A stretch of 64,000 nt of DNA from Ruicaihuangia caeni (lineage in GTDB: Bacteria > Actinomycetota > Actinomycetes > Actinomycetales > Microbacteriaceae). Location of the stretch: NCBI RefSeq assembly GCF_029952955.1, contig NZ_JASATX010000003.1, positions 248,001 to 312,000 on the forward strand, written 5' to 3'. The notes beneath the pieces were generated by a model. The model was given only the letters and a program-made list of their open reading frames with translations. It did not search any database and was not told the DNA's origin. Positions 24,864-32,761 of the stretch are shown here, piece by piece. Every line of letters begins with the position of its first letter. The stretch's first letter is position 1. Position numbers and translations under genes: made by a program.

Positions 24864-25229
24864 CGGTTCCTCCATTGCTACCGTGAGGCGGGAAAACCGC
24901 CTCACCCAAGGTCACTTGTCGGCGCGCATCTCCCGCTCGGCACCACGACACGCGGAGGCAACGGGGAATCGGGTGGGATCAGCACACATGCCGGCACAGA
25001 CGCGCCAGCCAACGTTCAAGGGTACGTTGTGCACCCGGCATCCGCAAACCGCGGAACCGAACGAGCCTAGCCGGATGCCGAGGCCTTCACCTCGCGAAAC
25101 GCACAACTCGACGCGCGCTCAACCGCGCCTTGGTTGTAGGCGACAAACGATCGCAGCCTTGTTTAGCGTGATGCGACATATCGTGGCTGCTGTACCGCAC
25201 CCATCGGCACAGGGACAAAGGACGTTTCA
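24864..25229. other. Divergent regulatory region between rpmB and acyl-CoA oxidase
   Basis: 366 bp without a gene. The left end holds the rpmB leader hairpin at 24883-24905. A pair of inverted octamers, CGGCATCC near 25038 and GGATGCCG near 25074, flanks about 30 bp. AT-richer sequence around 25150-25190 probably holds the acyl-CoA oxidase promoter. I found no clear Zur box. Confidence 0.55.
24883..24905 (-). promoter_or_regulatory. Hairpin in the rpmB leader
   Basis: GTGAGGCGG and CCGCCTCAC form a perfect 9-bp stem with a 5-base loop, ending about 10 bases before the GGAGG of rpmB. Position suggests control of ribosome access or an attenuator-like role; alternatively a processing site. Function is inference. 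Confidence 0.5.
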
Positions 25230-27374
25230 ATGGTCGACATCGCTTCAGGCAGCCCACGAGTCGAGACACCGACCACGGCGCAGGCGGCACCCGCTGCCGC
25301 GCCCACCGCATCCACTCGCCCCGGGATCGAAGAACCGGCGGTCTCGACCGGTCCCCTCGAGGTGCCGGCACCCGAGGTCGACGTCGAGGCACTCGGCCGC
25401 CGCCTGCTCGGCACCTGGGCCGACCTGCGCCTGCGGGCGCGTGAGCTCGTCGCCGACCCGGACATGCAGCGCATCGAGGGCCTCACGATGGAGGAGCACC
25501 GCGCGCGCGTGTTCGAGCAACTCAAGCGCTTGGCCAGGGACGGGCAGGTCAATCGCGCATCGCCAAAGGAACTCGGGGGCGAAGACGACCACGGCGGCAA
25601 TATCGCTGGTTTCGAGGAGATGGTGCTCGCCGACCCGTCGCTGCAGATCAAGGCAGGCGTGCAGTGGGGCCTTTTCGGCGCTGCCGTGCTGCACCTCGGC
25701 ACCGAACGGCACCACCGCGAGTATCTGCCAGGCATCATGACGCTGGAAGTGCCCGGAGCCTTCGCCATGACCGAGAGCGGGCACGGTTCGGATGTCGCGT
25801 CGATCGGCACCACCGCCACCTTCGACGAGACGCACGGAGACTTCGTGCTCCACACGCCGTTCCGCGGGGCGTGGAAGGAGTACCTCGGCAACGCTGCGCT
25901 GCACGCGACCGCGGCCGTCGTCTTCGCGAAGCTCATCGCCAAGGGCGTCGATCACGGCGTGCATGCGTTCTACGTTCCGATTCGCGATGAGCACGGCGAG
26001 TTCCTGCCCGGCATCGGGGGAGAGGACAACGGCCTGAAGGGCGGCCTGAACGGGGTCGACAACGGGCTGCTGCACTTCGACGAGGTGCGCGTTCCGCGCT
26101 CGGCCCTGCTGAACAGGTACGGCGACGTCGACGAAGAGGGCAACTACACCTCGCCCATCGCGAGTCCTGGACGCCGGTTCTTCACCATGCTCGGCACCCT
26201 CGTGCAGGGCCGGGTCTCGCTCGACGGCGCCGCGACGTGGGCGGCGGCGGTCGGGCTCGACATCGCGGTGACCTACGGCAACCAGCGGCGTCAGTTCACG
26301 GCATCCAGCGACACTGAAGAGGAGGTGCTGCTCGACTACCAGCGTCACCAGCGCCGTCTGATCCCGCGGCTGGCCACCACCTACGCGCAGATCTTCGCGC
26401 ATGACGAACTGCTGCGAAAGTTCGATGCGGTGTTCAGCGGCGCCGAAGACACGGATGCCGACCGGCAAGACCTCGAGACCCTCGCCGCGGCGCTGAAGCC
26501 GCTGTCGACCTGGCACGCGCTCGACACGCTTCAGGAGGCGCGCGAGGCGTGCGGGGGAGCGGGGTTCATGGCAGAGAACCGCCTTGTCGGTCTGCGGCAG
26601 GACCTCGACATCTACGTGACGTTCGAGGGCGACAACAACGTGCTGCTGCAGCTCGTGGCGAAGCGTCTGCTGACCGACTTCAGCCACCGCTTCGCCAAGG
26701 CCGACACCGGCGCACTCGCCCGCTATGTCGTCGAGCAGGCGAGGGAACGCGCGTACCACGGCACGGGGCTCCGCACGCTGGGGCAGACCATCGCCGACTT
26801 CGGCTCGACCGCACGCTCTGTCGGCCAGCTGCGCGAGACCAACATCCAGCGCCAACTGCTGACGGACCGCGTCGAGACGATGATCGGTGAGATCGCAACG
26901 GCGCTGCGCCCGGCGCGGAAGCTCGACAAGGCGGCTGCGGCGGCGCTGTTCAACTCGCAGCAGAACGCGATGATCGAGGCCGCGCGGGCTCACGGCGAGC
27001 TGCTGCAGTGGGAAGCGTTCACGCGCGCGGTCGACGCCGAGACGGATGCCGGCAACCGGCAGGTGCTCACCTGGCTGCACGACCTCTTCGGGCTCGGCCT
27101 CATCGAGAAGCACCTTGCCTGGTACCTCATGCATGGCAGGCTCTCGGCTCAGCGGGCGCAGGCGGTCACCGCCTACATCGACCGGCTGATCGGGCGGCTC
27201 CGCCCGTATGCGCAAGACCTCGTGGATGCGTTCGGCTACCAGCCCGGGCATGTCCGGGCGAAGATCGCAACTGGTGTGGAACTCGAGCGGCAGGAGGAAG
27301 CGCGGGCGTACCGTGAGGCGCTTCGGGCATCGGGCGATGCGCCCACGCCGGAGAAATCAGCGCGCGATCGCTGA
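25230..27374 (+). CDS. Acyl-CoA oxidase / acyl-CoA dehydrogenase family flavoprotein
   Basis: A 714-residue flavoenzyme of the acyl-CoA oxidase type. After an Ala/Pro-rich N-terminus of about 50 residues it has the FAMTESGHGSDVASIGTTAT substrate/FAD segment (here in the pieces FAMTESGHGSDV and SIGTTATFD), QGRVSLDGAATWA, and the C-terminal CGGAGFMAENRL motif. It desaturates fatty acyl-CoA with transfer to O2 (or ETF) in beta-oxidation. AAAGGA precedes the ATG. It stands alone, divergent from the ribosomal genes. Oxidase versus dehydrogenase cannot be settled from sequence. Confidence 0.9.
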   Translation: MVDIASGSPRVETPTTAQAAPAAAPTASTRPGIEEPAVSTGPLEVPAPEVDVEALGRRLLGTWADLRLRARELVADPDMQRIEGLTMEEHRARVFEQLKRLARDGQVNRASPKELGGEDDHGGNIAGFEEMVLADPSLQIKAGVQWGLFGAAVLHLGTERHHREYLPGIMTLEVPGAFAMTESGHGSDVASIGTTATFDETHGDFVLHTPFRGAWKEYLGNAALHATAAVVFAKLIAKGVDHGVHAFYVPIRDEHGEFLPGIGGEDNGLKGGLNGVDNGLLHFDEVRVPRSALLNRYGDVDEEGNYTSPIASPGRRFFTMLGTLVQGRVSLDGAATWAAAVGLDIAVTYGNQRRQFTASSDTEEEVLLDYQRHQRRLIPRLATTYAQIFAHDELLRKFDAVFSGAEDTDADRQDLETLAAALKPLSTWHALDTLQEAREACGGAGFMAENRLVGLRQDLDIYVTFEGDNNVLLQLVAKRLLTDFSHRFAKADTGALARYVVEQARERAYHGTGLRTLGQTIADFGSTARSVGQLRETNIQRQLLTDRVETMIGEIATALRPARKLDKAAAAALFNSQQNAMIEAARAHGELLQWEAFTRAVDAETDAGNRQVLTWLHDLFGLGLIEKHLAWYLMHGRLSAQRAQAVTAYIDRLIGRLRPYAQDLVDAFGYQPGHVRAKIATGVELERQEEARAYREALRASGDAPTPEKSARDR

Positions 27375-27501
27375 CCGAGGCGCCGGGAGGCGCCGGGACG
27401 CGCCACGACGGCGTACTGGCGCGGAGCAGTGCGGCTCAACAGGTGCAACGCACGTGCAGCGCTGGTGAGCCGGTTCGCGCTCACTGACTGAGGAGGAGTC
27501 G

Positions 27502-28536
27502 ATGAAGCTCGGGTACTCGCTCGGATACTGGCAATCGGGGCCGCCACCCGGCGCGCTCGAGGCGTTGCTCGAGGCCGAGAGGCTCGGCTTCGACTCGGCG
27601 TGGACGGCCGAAGCGTACGGCTCCGACGCGTTCACTCCGCTGGCCTGGTGGGGATCGCGAACCTCCCGCATCCGCCTCGGCACGGGGATCGCCCAGCTGT
27701 CGGCGCGCACTCCGGCGGCCACGGCGATGGCGGCGCTCAGCCTCGACCACCTCTCGGGCGGTCGCTTCACGCTCGGCCTCGGAGCGTCAGGGCCTCAGGT
27801 GGTCGAGGGGTGGTACGGCAGTCCATACCCGAAACCGCTCGCCCGCACGCGCGAATACGTGCAGATCGTGCGTGACATCCTCGCGCGCGAGGCCCCGGTC
27901 ACTGCTCCCGGCCCGCACTACCCGCTGCCATACGACGGTCCGGATGCCGCGGGCGGCGGCAAGCCGCTCCGTTCCACGGTGCACCCGCTTCGCGCCGACC
28001 TGCCCATCTACCTGGCCGCCGAGGGACCGAAGAACGTCGCCCTTGCGGCGGAGATCGCCGACGGATGGCTGCCGTTCCTGTTCTCACCCAGGGCGGATGC
28101 CGACTACCGGCGCGCCCTCGACGAGGGCTTCTCGAAGCGGGCGGCGAGTCGTTCGCCGCGCCAAGCGTTCGAGGTCGCCCTGCAGGTGCCGGTGGTGCCG
28201 CACGACTCGGTTGAAGAGGCCGCCGATCAGGTGCGGCCGATGCTCGCGCTCTACATCGGCGGTATGGGGTCGCGGCAGGCGAACTTCCACCGCGAGGTGA
28301 TCGAACGGCTCGGCTACGACAGGGAATGCGGCCTGATCACGGAGCACTACCTCGCGGGCCGCAAGCGGGAGGCGATCGCTGCTGTGCCGACGCGGCTCGT
28401 GGAGGAGCTCGCGCTGATCGGGCCGCCGGAGAAGATCCGTGACGAATTGCAGCGGTGGGAGGAGACGGTGGTCACGACGCTGATCGTGCAGGGGGATGCC
28501 GCGACGCTGCGCGTGATCGCCGGCATCCTCTCGTAG
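27502..28536 (+). CDS. LLM-class F420-dependent oxidoreductase
   Basis: A 344-residue luciferase-like monooxygenase-fold protein. Markers are the opening GYSLGYWQSGPP, RLGTGIAQLSARTP in the barrel and SGGRFTLGLGASGPQVVEG. This group in actinobacteria uses coenzyme F420 rather than flavin. GGAGGAG is placed just before the ATG. Substrate is unknown. It lies 127 bp after the acyl-CoA oxidase on the same strand, so co-transcription is possible. Confidence 0.88.
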   Translation: MKLGYSLGYWQSGPPPGALEALLEAERLGFDSAWTAEAYGSDAFTPLAWWGSRTSRIRLGTGIAQLSARTPAATAMAALSLDHLSGGRFTLGLGASGPQVVEGWYGSPYPKPLARTREYVQIVRDILAREAPVTAPGPHYPLPYDGPDAAGGGKPLRSTVHPLRADLPIYLAAEGPKNVALAAEIADGWLPFLFSPRADADYRRALDEGFSKRAASRSPRQAFEVALQVPVVPHDSVEEAADQVRPMLALYIGGMGSRQANFHREVIERLGYDRECGLITEHYLAGRKREAIAAVPTRLVEELALIGPPEKIRDELQRWEETVVTTLIVQGDAATLRVIAGILS

Positions 28537-28606
28537 CGTTCTTCTCCAACCGCCGATCGCAGCGCTGGCCACAGGTGAGGCAGGGGAGCGGAGCAGTGCA
28601 GCCCGG

Positions 28607-28999
28607 TCAGCCGGCCGCCCGGGCCGCGCACTCGGCGCACAGCCCGAAGACGTCGACGACGTGACTCGGCTCGGTGAAGCCGTGCTCCGCAGCCACCTGC
28701 CGCGCCCACGCCTCCACCGGCTTCGCCTCGATCTCGACGGTCAGCCCGCAGCGACGGCAGATGAGGTGGTGGTGGTGGGTCCCGGGAGTGCAGGCTCGGT
28801 AGAGCTGCTCGCCGTCTTGCTGCAGCAGGTCGGCGGTGCCGTCTTCGGCGAGCTTCGCGAGCGTGCGGTACACGGTCGCGAGCCCGATCGGAGACCCCTC
28901 TTCTCGCATGCGAGCATGCAGCGCCTGGGCGCTGACGAACGCCTCCGACTCGCCGAGAGCCTCGCGCACCGCCTCTCGCTGCCAGGTGTTGCGCTTCAT
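28607..28999 (-). CDS. zur: Fur-family zinc regulator Zur
   Basis: A 130-residue Fur-family repressor. The winged helix (WQREAVREALGESEAFVSAQ followed by ATVYRTLAKL) precedes the metal-binding half with HHHHLICRRCG and CAEC, the two CxxC pairs that hold structural zinc. It is the last gene of the zinc ABC importer operon and its ATG overlaps the preceding permease stop by four bases. A Zur box lies at the head of the operon, so the operon encodes its own regulator. Fur itself is less likely given the context. Confidence 0.9.
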   Translation of the reverse strand: MKRNTWQREAVREALGESEAFVSAQALHARMREEGSPIGLATVYRTLAKLAEDGTADLLQQDGEQLYRACTPGTHHHHLICRRCGLTVEIEAKPVEAWARQVAAEHGFTEPSHVVDVFGLCAECAARAAG

Positions 29000-29859
29000 G
29001 CCCTCAACCGTAGCCTCGCTGCACCGAGCCCGAGACGAGCCCGTTCCTCAAGCGCTTGCCGCCGGCGACGCGCGGAGGTCGACTGCCGAGTGACGAGCTG
29101 TGCCAAGACGTAGATCGCGGCCGCGAGCAGCGTGATCGTGCCTCCCGCGCTGACTCCGAACGAGACCGAGAGCCAGAGACCGGTGAGACCGACGGCGGCG
29201 CCGAGCAGGGGAGCGCCCAGCGCCATGCCGACCGCTGAGCGTGCGAACAGCTGCACCGTCGCAGCCGGTCCCACGATGAGGGCGATGGCGAGGATGCTGC
29301 CGACCGCCGGCATCGCGACGACCACCGTGCCGGCGATGAGCACGAGCGTGAGGAGCTCGGCGATCCACGGCCTGTATCCGGCGGCGCGATACGCGGGCGC
29401 ATCGAAGCTCGCGAAGAGCAGTTCCTTGCCTGCGACGGCGACGACGACCAGCGCGAGCACCAGCATCGCGGCTGCCAGGGCGAGATCGAGGCCGCTGACG
29501 GTGAGGATCGAACCCACCAGGAACGACTCCAGCTGGATCGGCAGTTGAGGGTTGAGCGCCTGCAGCAGAGCGCCGAGCGCGAACCCCGAGGTCAGCACGA
29601 CGCCCGACGCGACTTGCCCGCCGAGGCGCCGCACCGACGCGAGCGTCGTCATCAGCGCGACGAGCGCAAGGCTGAACACGCCGGCGCCCAGTGCTGGTGG
29701 CACGCCGACCACAACCGCGACGACAGCGCCGGGGAACGTCGAGTGGGTGAGCGCCGTGGCGAAGAACGCGCGGCGGCGAAGCACCACCAGCACTCCGACC
29801 AGTCCGGCGAGCGCGCCGACGAGCAGCGCTTCGATGGCTGCCGCTTCCAGGTAGCTCAT
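28996..29859 (-). CDS. Zinc/manganese ABC transporter permease 2
   Basis: A 287-residue ABC-3 family permease with about eight helices. Family features are ALTHSTFPGAVVAVV near residue 38 and the long hydrophobic MPAVGSILAIALIVGPAATV segment (in the parts AVGSILAIAL and IVGPAAT). ATG at 29859 overlaps the stop of the first permease gene (ATGA). Two different permease genes in tandem suggest a heterodimeric channel. Substrate zinc is inferred from the histidine-rich binding protein and Zur. Confidence 0.9.
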   Translation of the reverse strand: MSYLEAAAIEALLVGALAGLVGVLVVLRRRAFFATALTHSTFPGAVVAVVVGVPPALGAGVFSLALVALMTTLASVRRLGGQVASGVVLTSGFALGALLQALNPQLPIQLESFLVGSILTVSGLDLALAAAMLVLALVVVAVAGKELLFASFDAPAYRAAGYRPWIAELLTLVLIAGTVVVAMPAVGSILAIALIVGPAATVQLFARSAVGMALGAPLLGAAVGLTGLWLSVSFGVSAGGTITLLAAAIYVLAQLVTRQSTSARRRRQALEERARLGLGAARLRLRA

Positions 29860-30803
29860 GCGCGAGCACCTCGATCCGCGATCGGCGCGTCGAGACGCTC
29901 CCAATCCGAAACCGGCGGCGGCGCGGCTGCTCCGCGGCCGCCTCGAGTTCCGCGCACCCACCATCTCCTGATCCCGTATGCGGCGAGCGCGACCCCGAGC
30001 AGTACGAGCAGCACGAGCACGACCGTGGCGCTGCCCGGCAGATCGAAGCCGGCATGCACCGATCCCACGAAGGTCACGGCAAGTCCGAGCCAGGCGCCGA
30101 GCAGTGCGGCGAGCGTCGCACCGGCGATGAGGGCGCCGATCGTGCCGGTGAGCAGCCGCGCCACAGCGACGGGCACGATGAGCAGAGCGAGCATGAGCAG
30201 CACACCGAGGGCGCGCGAGGCCGCGACGACCACGAGTGCGATCGCGACGTTGAGGAGCAGGTCGAGCGGGAGCAGCCGGTATCCGGCCGCCTCGGCCGCC
30301 TGCGGGTCGAACGCGCGGAAGACCTGCTCCTTCAGGGCGGGCAGCACCAGCAGCAGGGCGAGCGCGACGAGGATGCCGGTGGCCCAGACATCCGTCTCGG
30401 TCACGGTCAGCACGTGACCGAACAGGAGCTCCGAGAGTTGCCCGGCGTATCCGCGCTGCTGGGAGACGATGATCACGCCGATGCTGAACATGCTCGTGAG
30501 CACGACCGCGACCGGCACATCTCCCGGTTCACCCCGCCGTGAGACGAGCGTGAGCGCGACGGCGGCGATCACAGCGGCGATGGCGCCCCCGATGAAGAGT
30601 CCGGGCGATCCGGCGATCACGAAGCCGACCACCACGCCGGGGAAGACCGCGTGCACGAGCCCGTCGCTGAGGAATTCGAGCCGCCTCAGATGAACCAGCG
30701 GGCCGAGCACGCCGGCCGCGAGCCCGAGCATGACGAGCACGATGAGCGCTCGAGCCATGAACGGCAGCGTGAACGGCTCGATGAGCCACTGCCACACCGC
30801 CAC
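29856..30803 (-). CDS. Zinc/manganese ABC transporter permease 1
   Basis: A 315-residue ABC-3 family permease (ZnuB/MntB-type) with about eight to nine helices. SDGLVHAVFPGVVVGFVI near the N-terminus and LGVLLMLALLIVPVAVARLL (in parts) match the family. I chose GTG 30803, just after the ATPase stop, because AAGGG lies upstream; an alternative ATG at 30818 has no binding site. The C-terminal tail (about 285-315) is basic and proline-rich and extends past the usual end. Confidence 0.88.
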   Translation of the reverse strand: MAVWQWLIEPFTLPFMARALIVLVMLGLAAGVLGPLVHLRRLEFLSDGLVHAVFPGVVVGFVIAGSPGLFIGGAIAAVIAAVALTLVSRRGEPGDVPVAVVLTSMFSIGVIIVSQQRGYAGQLSELLFGHVLTVTETDVWATGILVALALLLVLPALKEQVFRAFDPQAAEAAGYRLLPLDLLLNVAIALVVVAASRALGVLLMLALLIVPVAVARLLTGTIGALIAGATLAALLGAWLGLAVTFVGSVHAGFDLPGSATVVLVLLVLLGVALAAYGIRRWWVRGTRGGRGAAAPPPVSDWERLDAPIADRGARA

Positions 30804-30804
30804 G

Positions 30805-31575
30805 TCAGTGCCCTTCATGGGTGGGCAGGTGCAGCGAGTGCTCGTCGACCTCGATGGTGGTGTCGGGGTGCGCCGCCTCGATGAGCTCGAGTTTGAGCGT
30901 CTCATCGGTCGGGCCCCACGCGACCTGCTCGCGGTTGATGAGCAGCACCGAGTCGGCGGTCTGCTGCGCGAGGGAGATGTCGTGGGTCGACATCACGACC
31001 GCCATGCCTTCGGCCTTCAACGTGTTGACGAGGGCGATCAGTCCGGTGCGGCTCTCCGCGTCGAGGCCGTTGAACGGTTCGTCGAGCAGCAGCAGCCGTG
31101 GCTTCGAGACGATCGCACGGGCGATGATGGCCCGCTGCTTCTGACCGCCGCTCAGCAGGCCGAACGGGCGGCGATCGTGCGACGAGAGTCCGACGCGCAC
31201 GAGGGCTTCACTGACGGCTGAGCGATCGGCCGCACCCGGCCAGCGGCCCCAGCCGATGCGGCGGTAGAGGCCCATGGTCACGACCTGGCGCACGGTGACG
31301 GGGAAGTCGGGGTCGATGGTGTCGGTCTGAGGCATGTATCCGACATGAGGACGAGCGGTCGCAGCATCGCCGCCGAGCACCTCCAGACGACCGGCGGTGA
31401 GCGGAACGAGCCCGAGCAGGCCGCGCAAGACGGTCGACTTGCCGGCGCCGTTCGGCCCGATCAGCGCCAGTGCCTCGCCCTGGGGGAGCACGGCAGAGAC
31501 CCCCGTCGCCGCGGGCTCAGCGGCCCGGTAGGCGAACGCGGCGTGGTCGAGCACGACTGCGGGTGGCTGCGGCAT
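30805..31575 (-). CDS. Zinc/manganese ABC transporter ATP-binding protein
   Basis: A 256-residue ATPase. Walker A is IGPNGAGKST, the ABC signature is LLSGGQKQRAIIARA, and Walker B is RLLLLDEPFNG. The protein powers the importer formed with the two permeases. The ATG is four bases after the binding-protein stop. The C-terminus ends in a His/Glu-rich tail (DEHSLHLPTHEGH) that might bind zinc. Confidence 0.93.
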   Translation of the reverse strand: MPQPPAVVLDHAAFAYRAAEPAATGVSAVLPQGEALALIGPNGAGKSTVLRGLLGLVPLTAGRLEVLGGDAATARPHVGYMPQTDTIDPDFPVTVRQVVTMGLYRRIGWGRWPGAADRSAVSEALVRVGLSSHDRRPFGLLSGGQKQRAIIARAIVSKPRLLLLDEPFNGLDAESRTGLIALVNTLKAEGMAVVMSTHDISLAQQTADSVLLINREQVAWGPTDETLKLELIEAAHPDTTIEVDEHSLHLPTHEGH

Positions 31576-31579
31576 CCGC

Positions 31580-32668
31580 TTACTCTCGCACTTCTGCCGG
31601 CGGAGGCGCGGCCTCGACGCCCCACGATTGCAGGATGCGCTCGACATTGTGCACCTGGGCGCCGATGTACGTGCCCGCGGGCGACCCCGCGGGCCCCAGC
31701 GAGTCGACGTAGAGCGCGTCGGCTCCAGCGAAGACGCGCACGCCGGCTTCGCGAGCGATCGTCTCGGCGGCCTTCGGCGAGAGCGACGCCTCGGCGAACA
31801 CCGCTTTCGCACCCGACGCCCTGATCGCGGCGACGAGCGCATCGATGTCGGATGCCGAGAGCTCAGCACTGTCGTCGAAGCTGGGGATGACCGCGCCGAC
31901 ATAGGTGATGCCGTAGTCGGCGTTGAAGTAGCCGAGGGAGTCGTGGTTGCTCACGATGAGTCGCTGCTCGGCCGGCACACGGTCGATCTGCTCGGTGGTC
32001 CACTCGTCGAGAGCCTCGAGACGGTGGGCATACGCGTGGCCGCGCTCGATGTAGGCCTCGGCGCGCGGCGCGTCAAGCGCTTCGAGCGTGTGGGCCAACT
32101 CATCGACGATGCGGATCGCGTTGCGGATGCTGGTCCACAGATGCGGGTCGGCGACCTGGTCGGACCCGGCGGTCGCGGCACCATCGGCCGCGGCATCCGC
32201 GTGCCCCTCGTGCTCGTCATGCTCGGCGCTGTCGGCTGCACTGTCGCCATGGTCGTCGTCATGACCGTGGTCAGTGTCATGTCCATGGTCGTGGTCGTCG
32301 TGGCCCTCGCGAAGGGCCACCGCGTGCGAGGCGTCGAACACCTGCCCGTCGAAGCCCGAAGCCGAAATGGCTCCTTCGAGCCATGGCTCGAGGCCGGCGC
32401 CGTTCATGACGAGCACATCGGCGCGCGAAAGCGCCAGCAGGTCGGCCGCGCTCGGGTCGAACGAGTGCGCGCTCGTGTTGGGCTTGAGCAGCTGCGTCAC
32501 TGCCGCGTCGTCTCCTGCGACCTCGCGGGTGAGGTCGCCCAACTGAGTCGTGGTGACGACGATCGACAACCCGGTGTCACGACCGGGCAACTCAGTGGAG
32601 CATCCGACGAGGCCGAGAACCGCGACGACCGCCGTCCCGAGTGCAGCGAGCGGTCGTTTGAGGTTCAC
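31580..32668 (-). CDS. Zinc-binding lipoprotein of the ABC importer (ZnuA-like)
   Basis: A 362-residue solute-binding lipoprotein. The signal peptide ends in the lipobox LVGC (Cys23). A histidine/aspartate-rich loop at about residues 121-157, of the form HDDHDHGHDTDHGH, is characteristic of zinc rather than manganese carriers. Zinc-site histidines lie around HSFDPSA and DPHLW. GTG start. First gene of the operon, 22 bp downstream of a Zur box. Confidence 0.92.
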   Translation of the reverse strand: MNLKRPLAALGTAVVAVLGLVGCSTELPGRDTGLSIVVTTTQLGDLTREVAGDDAAVTQLLKPNTSAHSFDPSAADLLALSRADVLVMNGAGLEPWLEGAISASGFDGQVFDASHAVALREGHDDHDHGHDTDHGHDDDHGDSAADSAEHDEHEGHADAAADGAATAGSDQVADPHLWTSIRNAIRIVDELAHTLEALDAPRAEAYIERGHAYAHRLEALDEWTTEQIDRVPAEQRLIVSNHDSLGYFNADYGITYVGAVIPSFDDSAELSASDIDALVAAIRASGAKAVFAEASLSPKAAETIAREAGVRVFAGADALYVDSLGPAGSPAGTYIGAQVHNVERILQSWGVEAAPPPAEVRE

Positions 32669-32689
32669 GACGGCAACGCTACGCCTTGT

Positions 32690-32704
32690 TGATAATGATT
32701 GTCA
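32690..32704. promoter_or_regulatory. Zur box upstream of the zinc importer operon
   Basis: TGATAATGATTGTCA closely matches the actinobacterial Zur palindrome (TGAAAATGATTTTCA-type): TGA and TCA ends and AAT-G-ATT core are all present. It lies in the 93-bp gap before the zinc-binding lipoprotein. Predicts repression by Zur-Zn and induction by zinc starvation. Confidence 0.8.
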
Positions 32705-32761
32705 ATCCGGTTTGGCGCTCGGACAGGGCTTCTGCGGACCATCAGACGTGGCGCTGCCACC

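Noticed and set aside
24864-25229. Zur box before the zinc-independent ribosomal protein operon
   Set aside because: Expected from known actinobacterial regulation but no 15-bp palindrome close to the consensus was found.
25245-27251. Very long open frame antisense to the acyl-CoA oxidase gene (about 668 codons)
   Set aside because: Composition is Arg/Val/Leu/Asp repeats without any family pattern, as expected for the complementary strand of a GC-rich gene. Many similar antisense frames occur, for example at 5832-7427.
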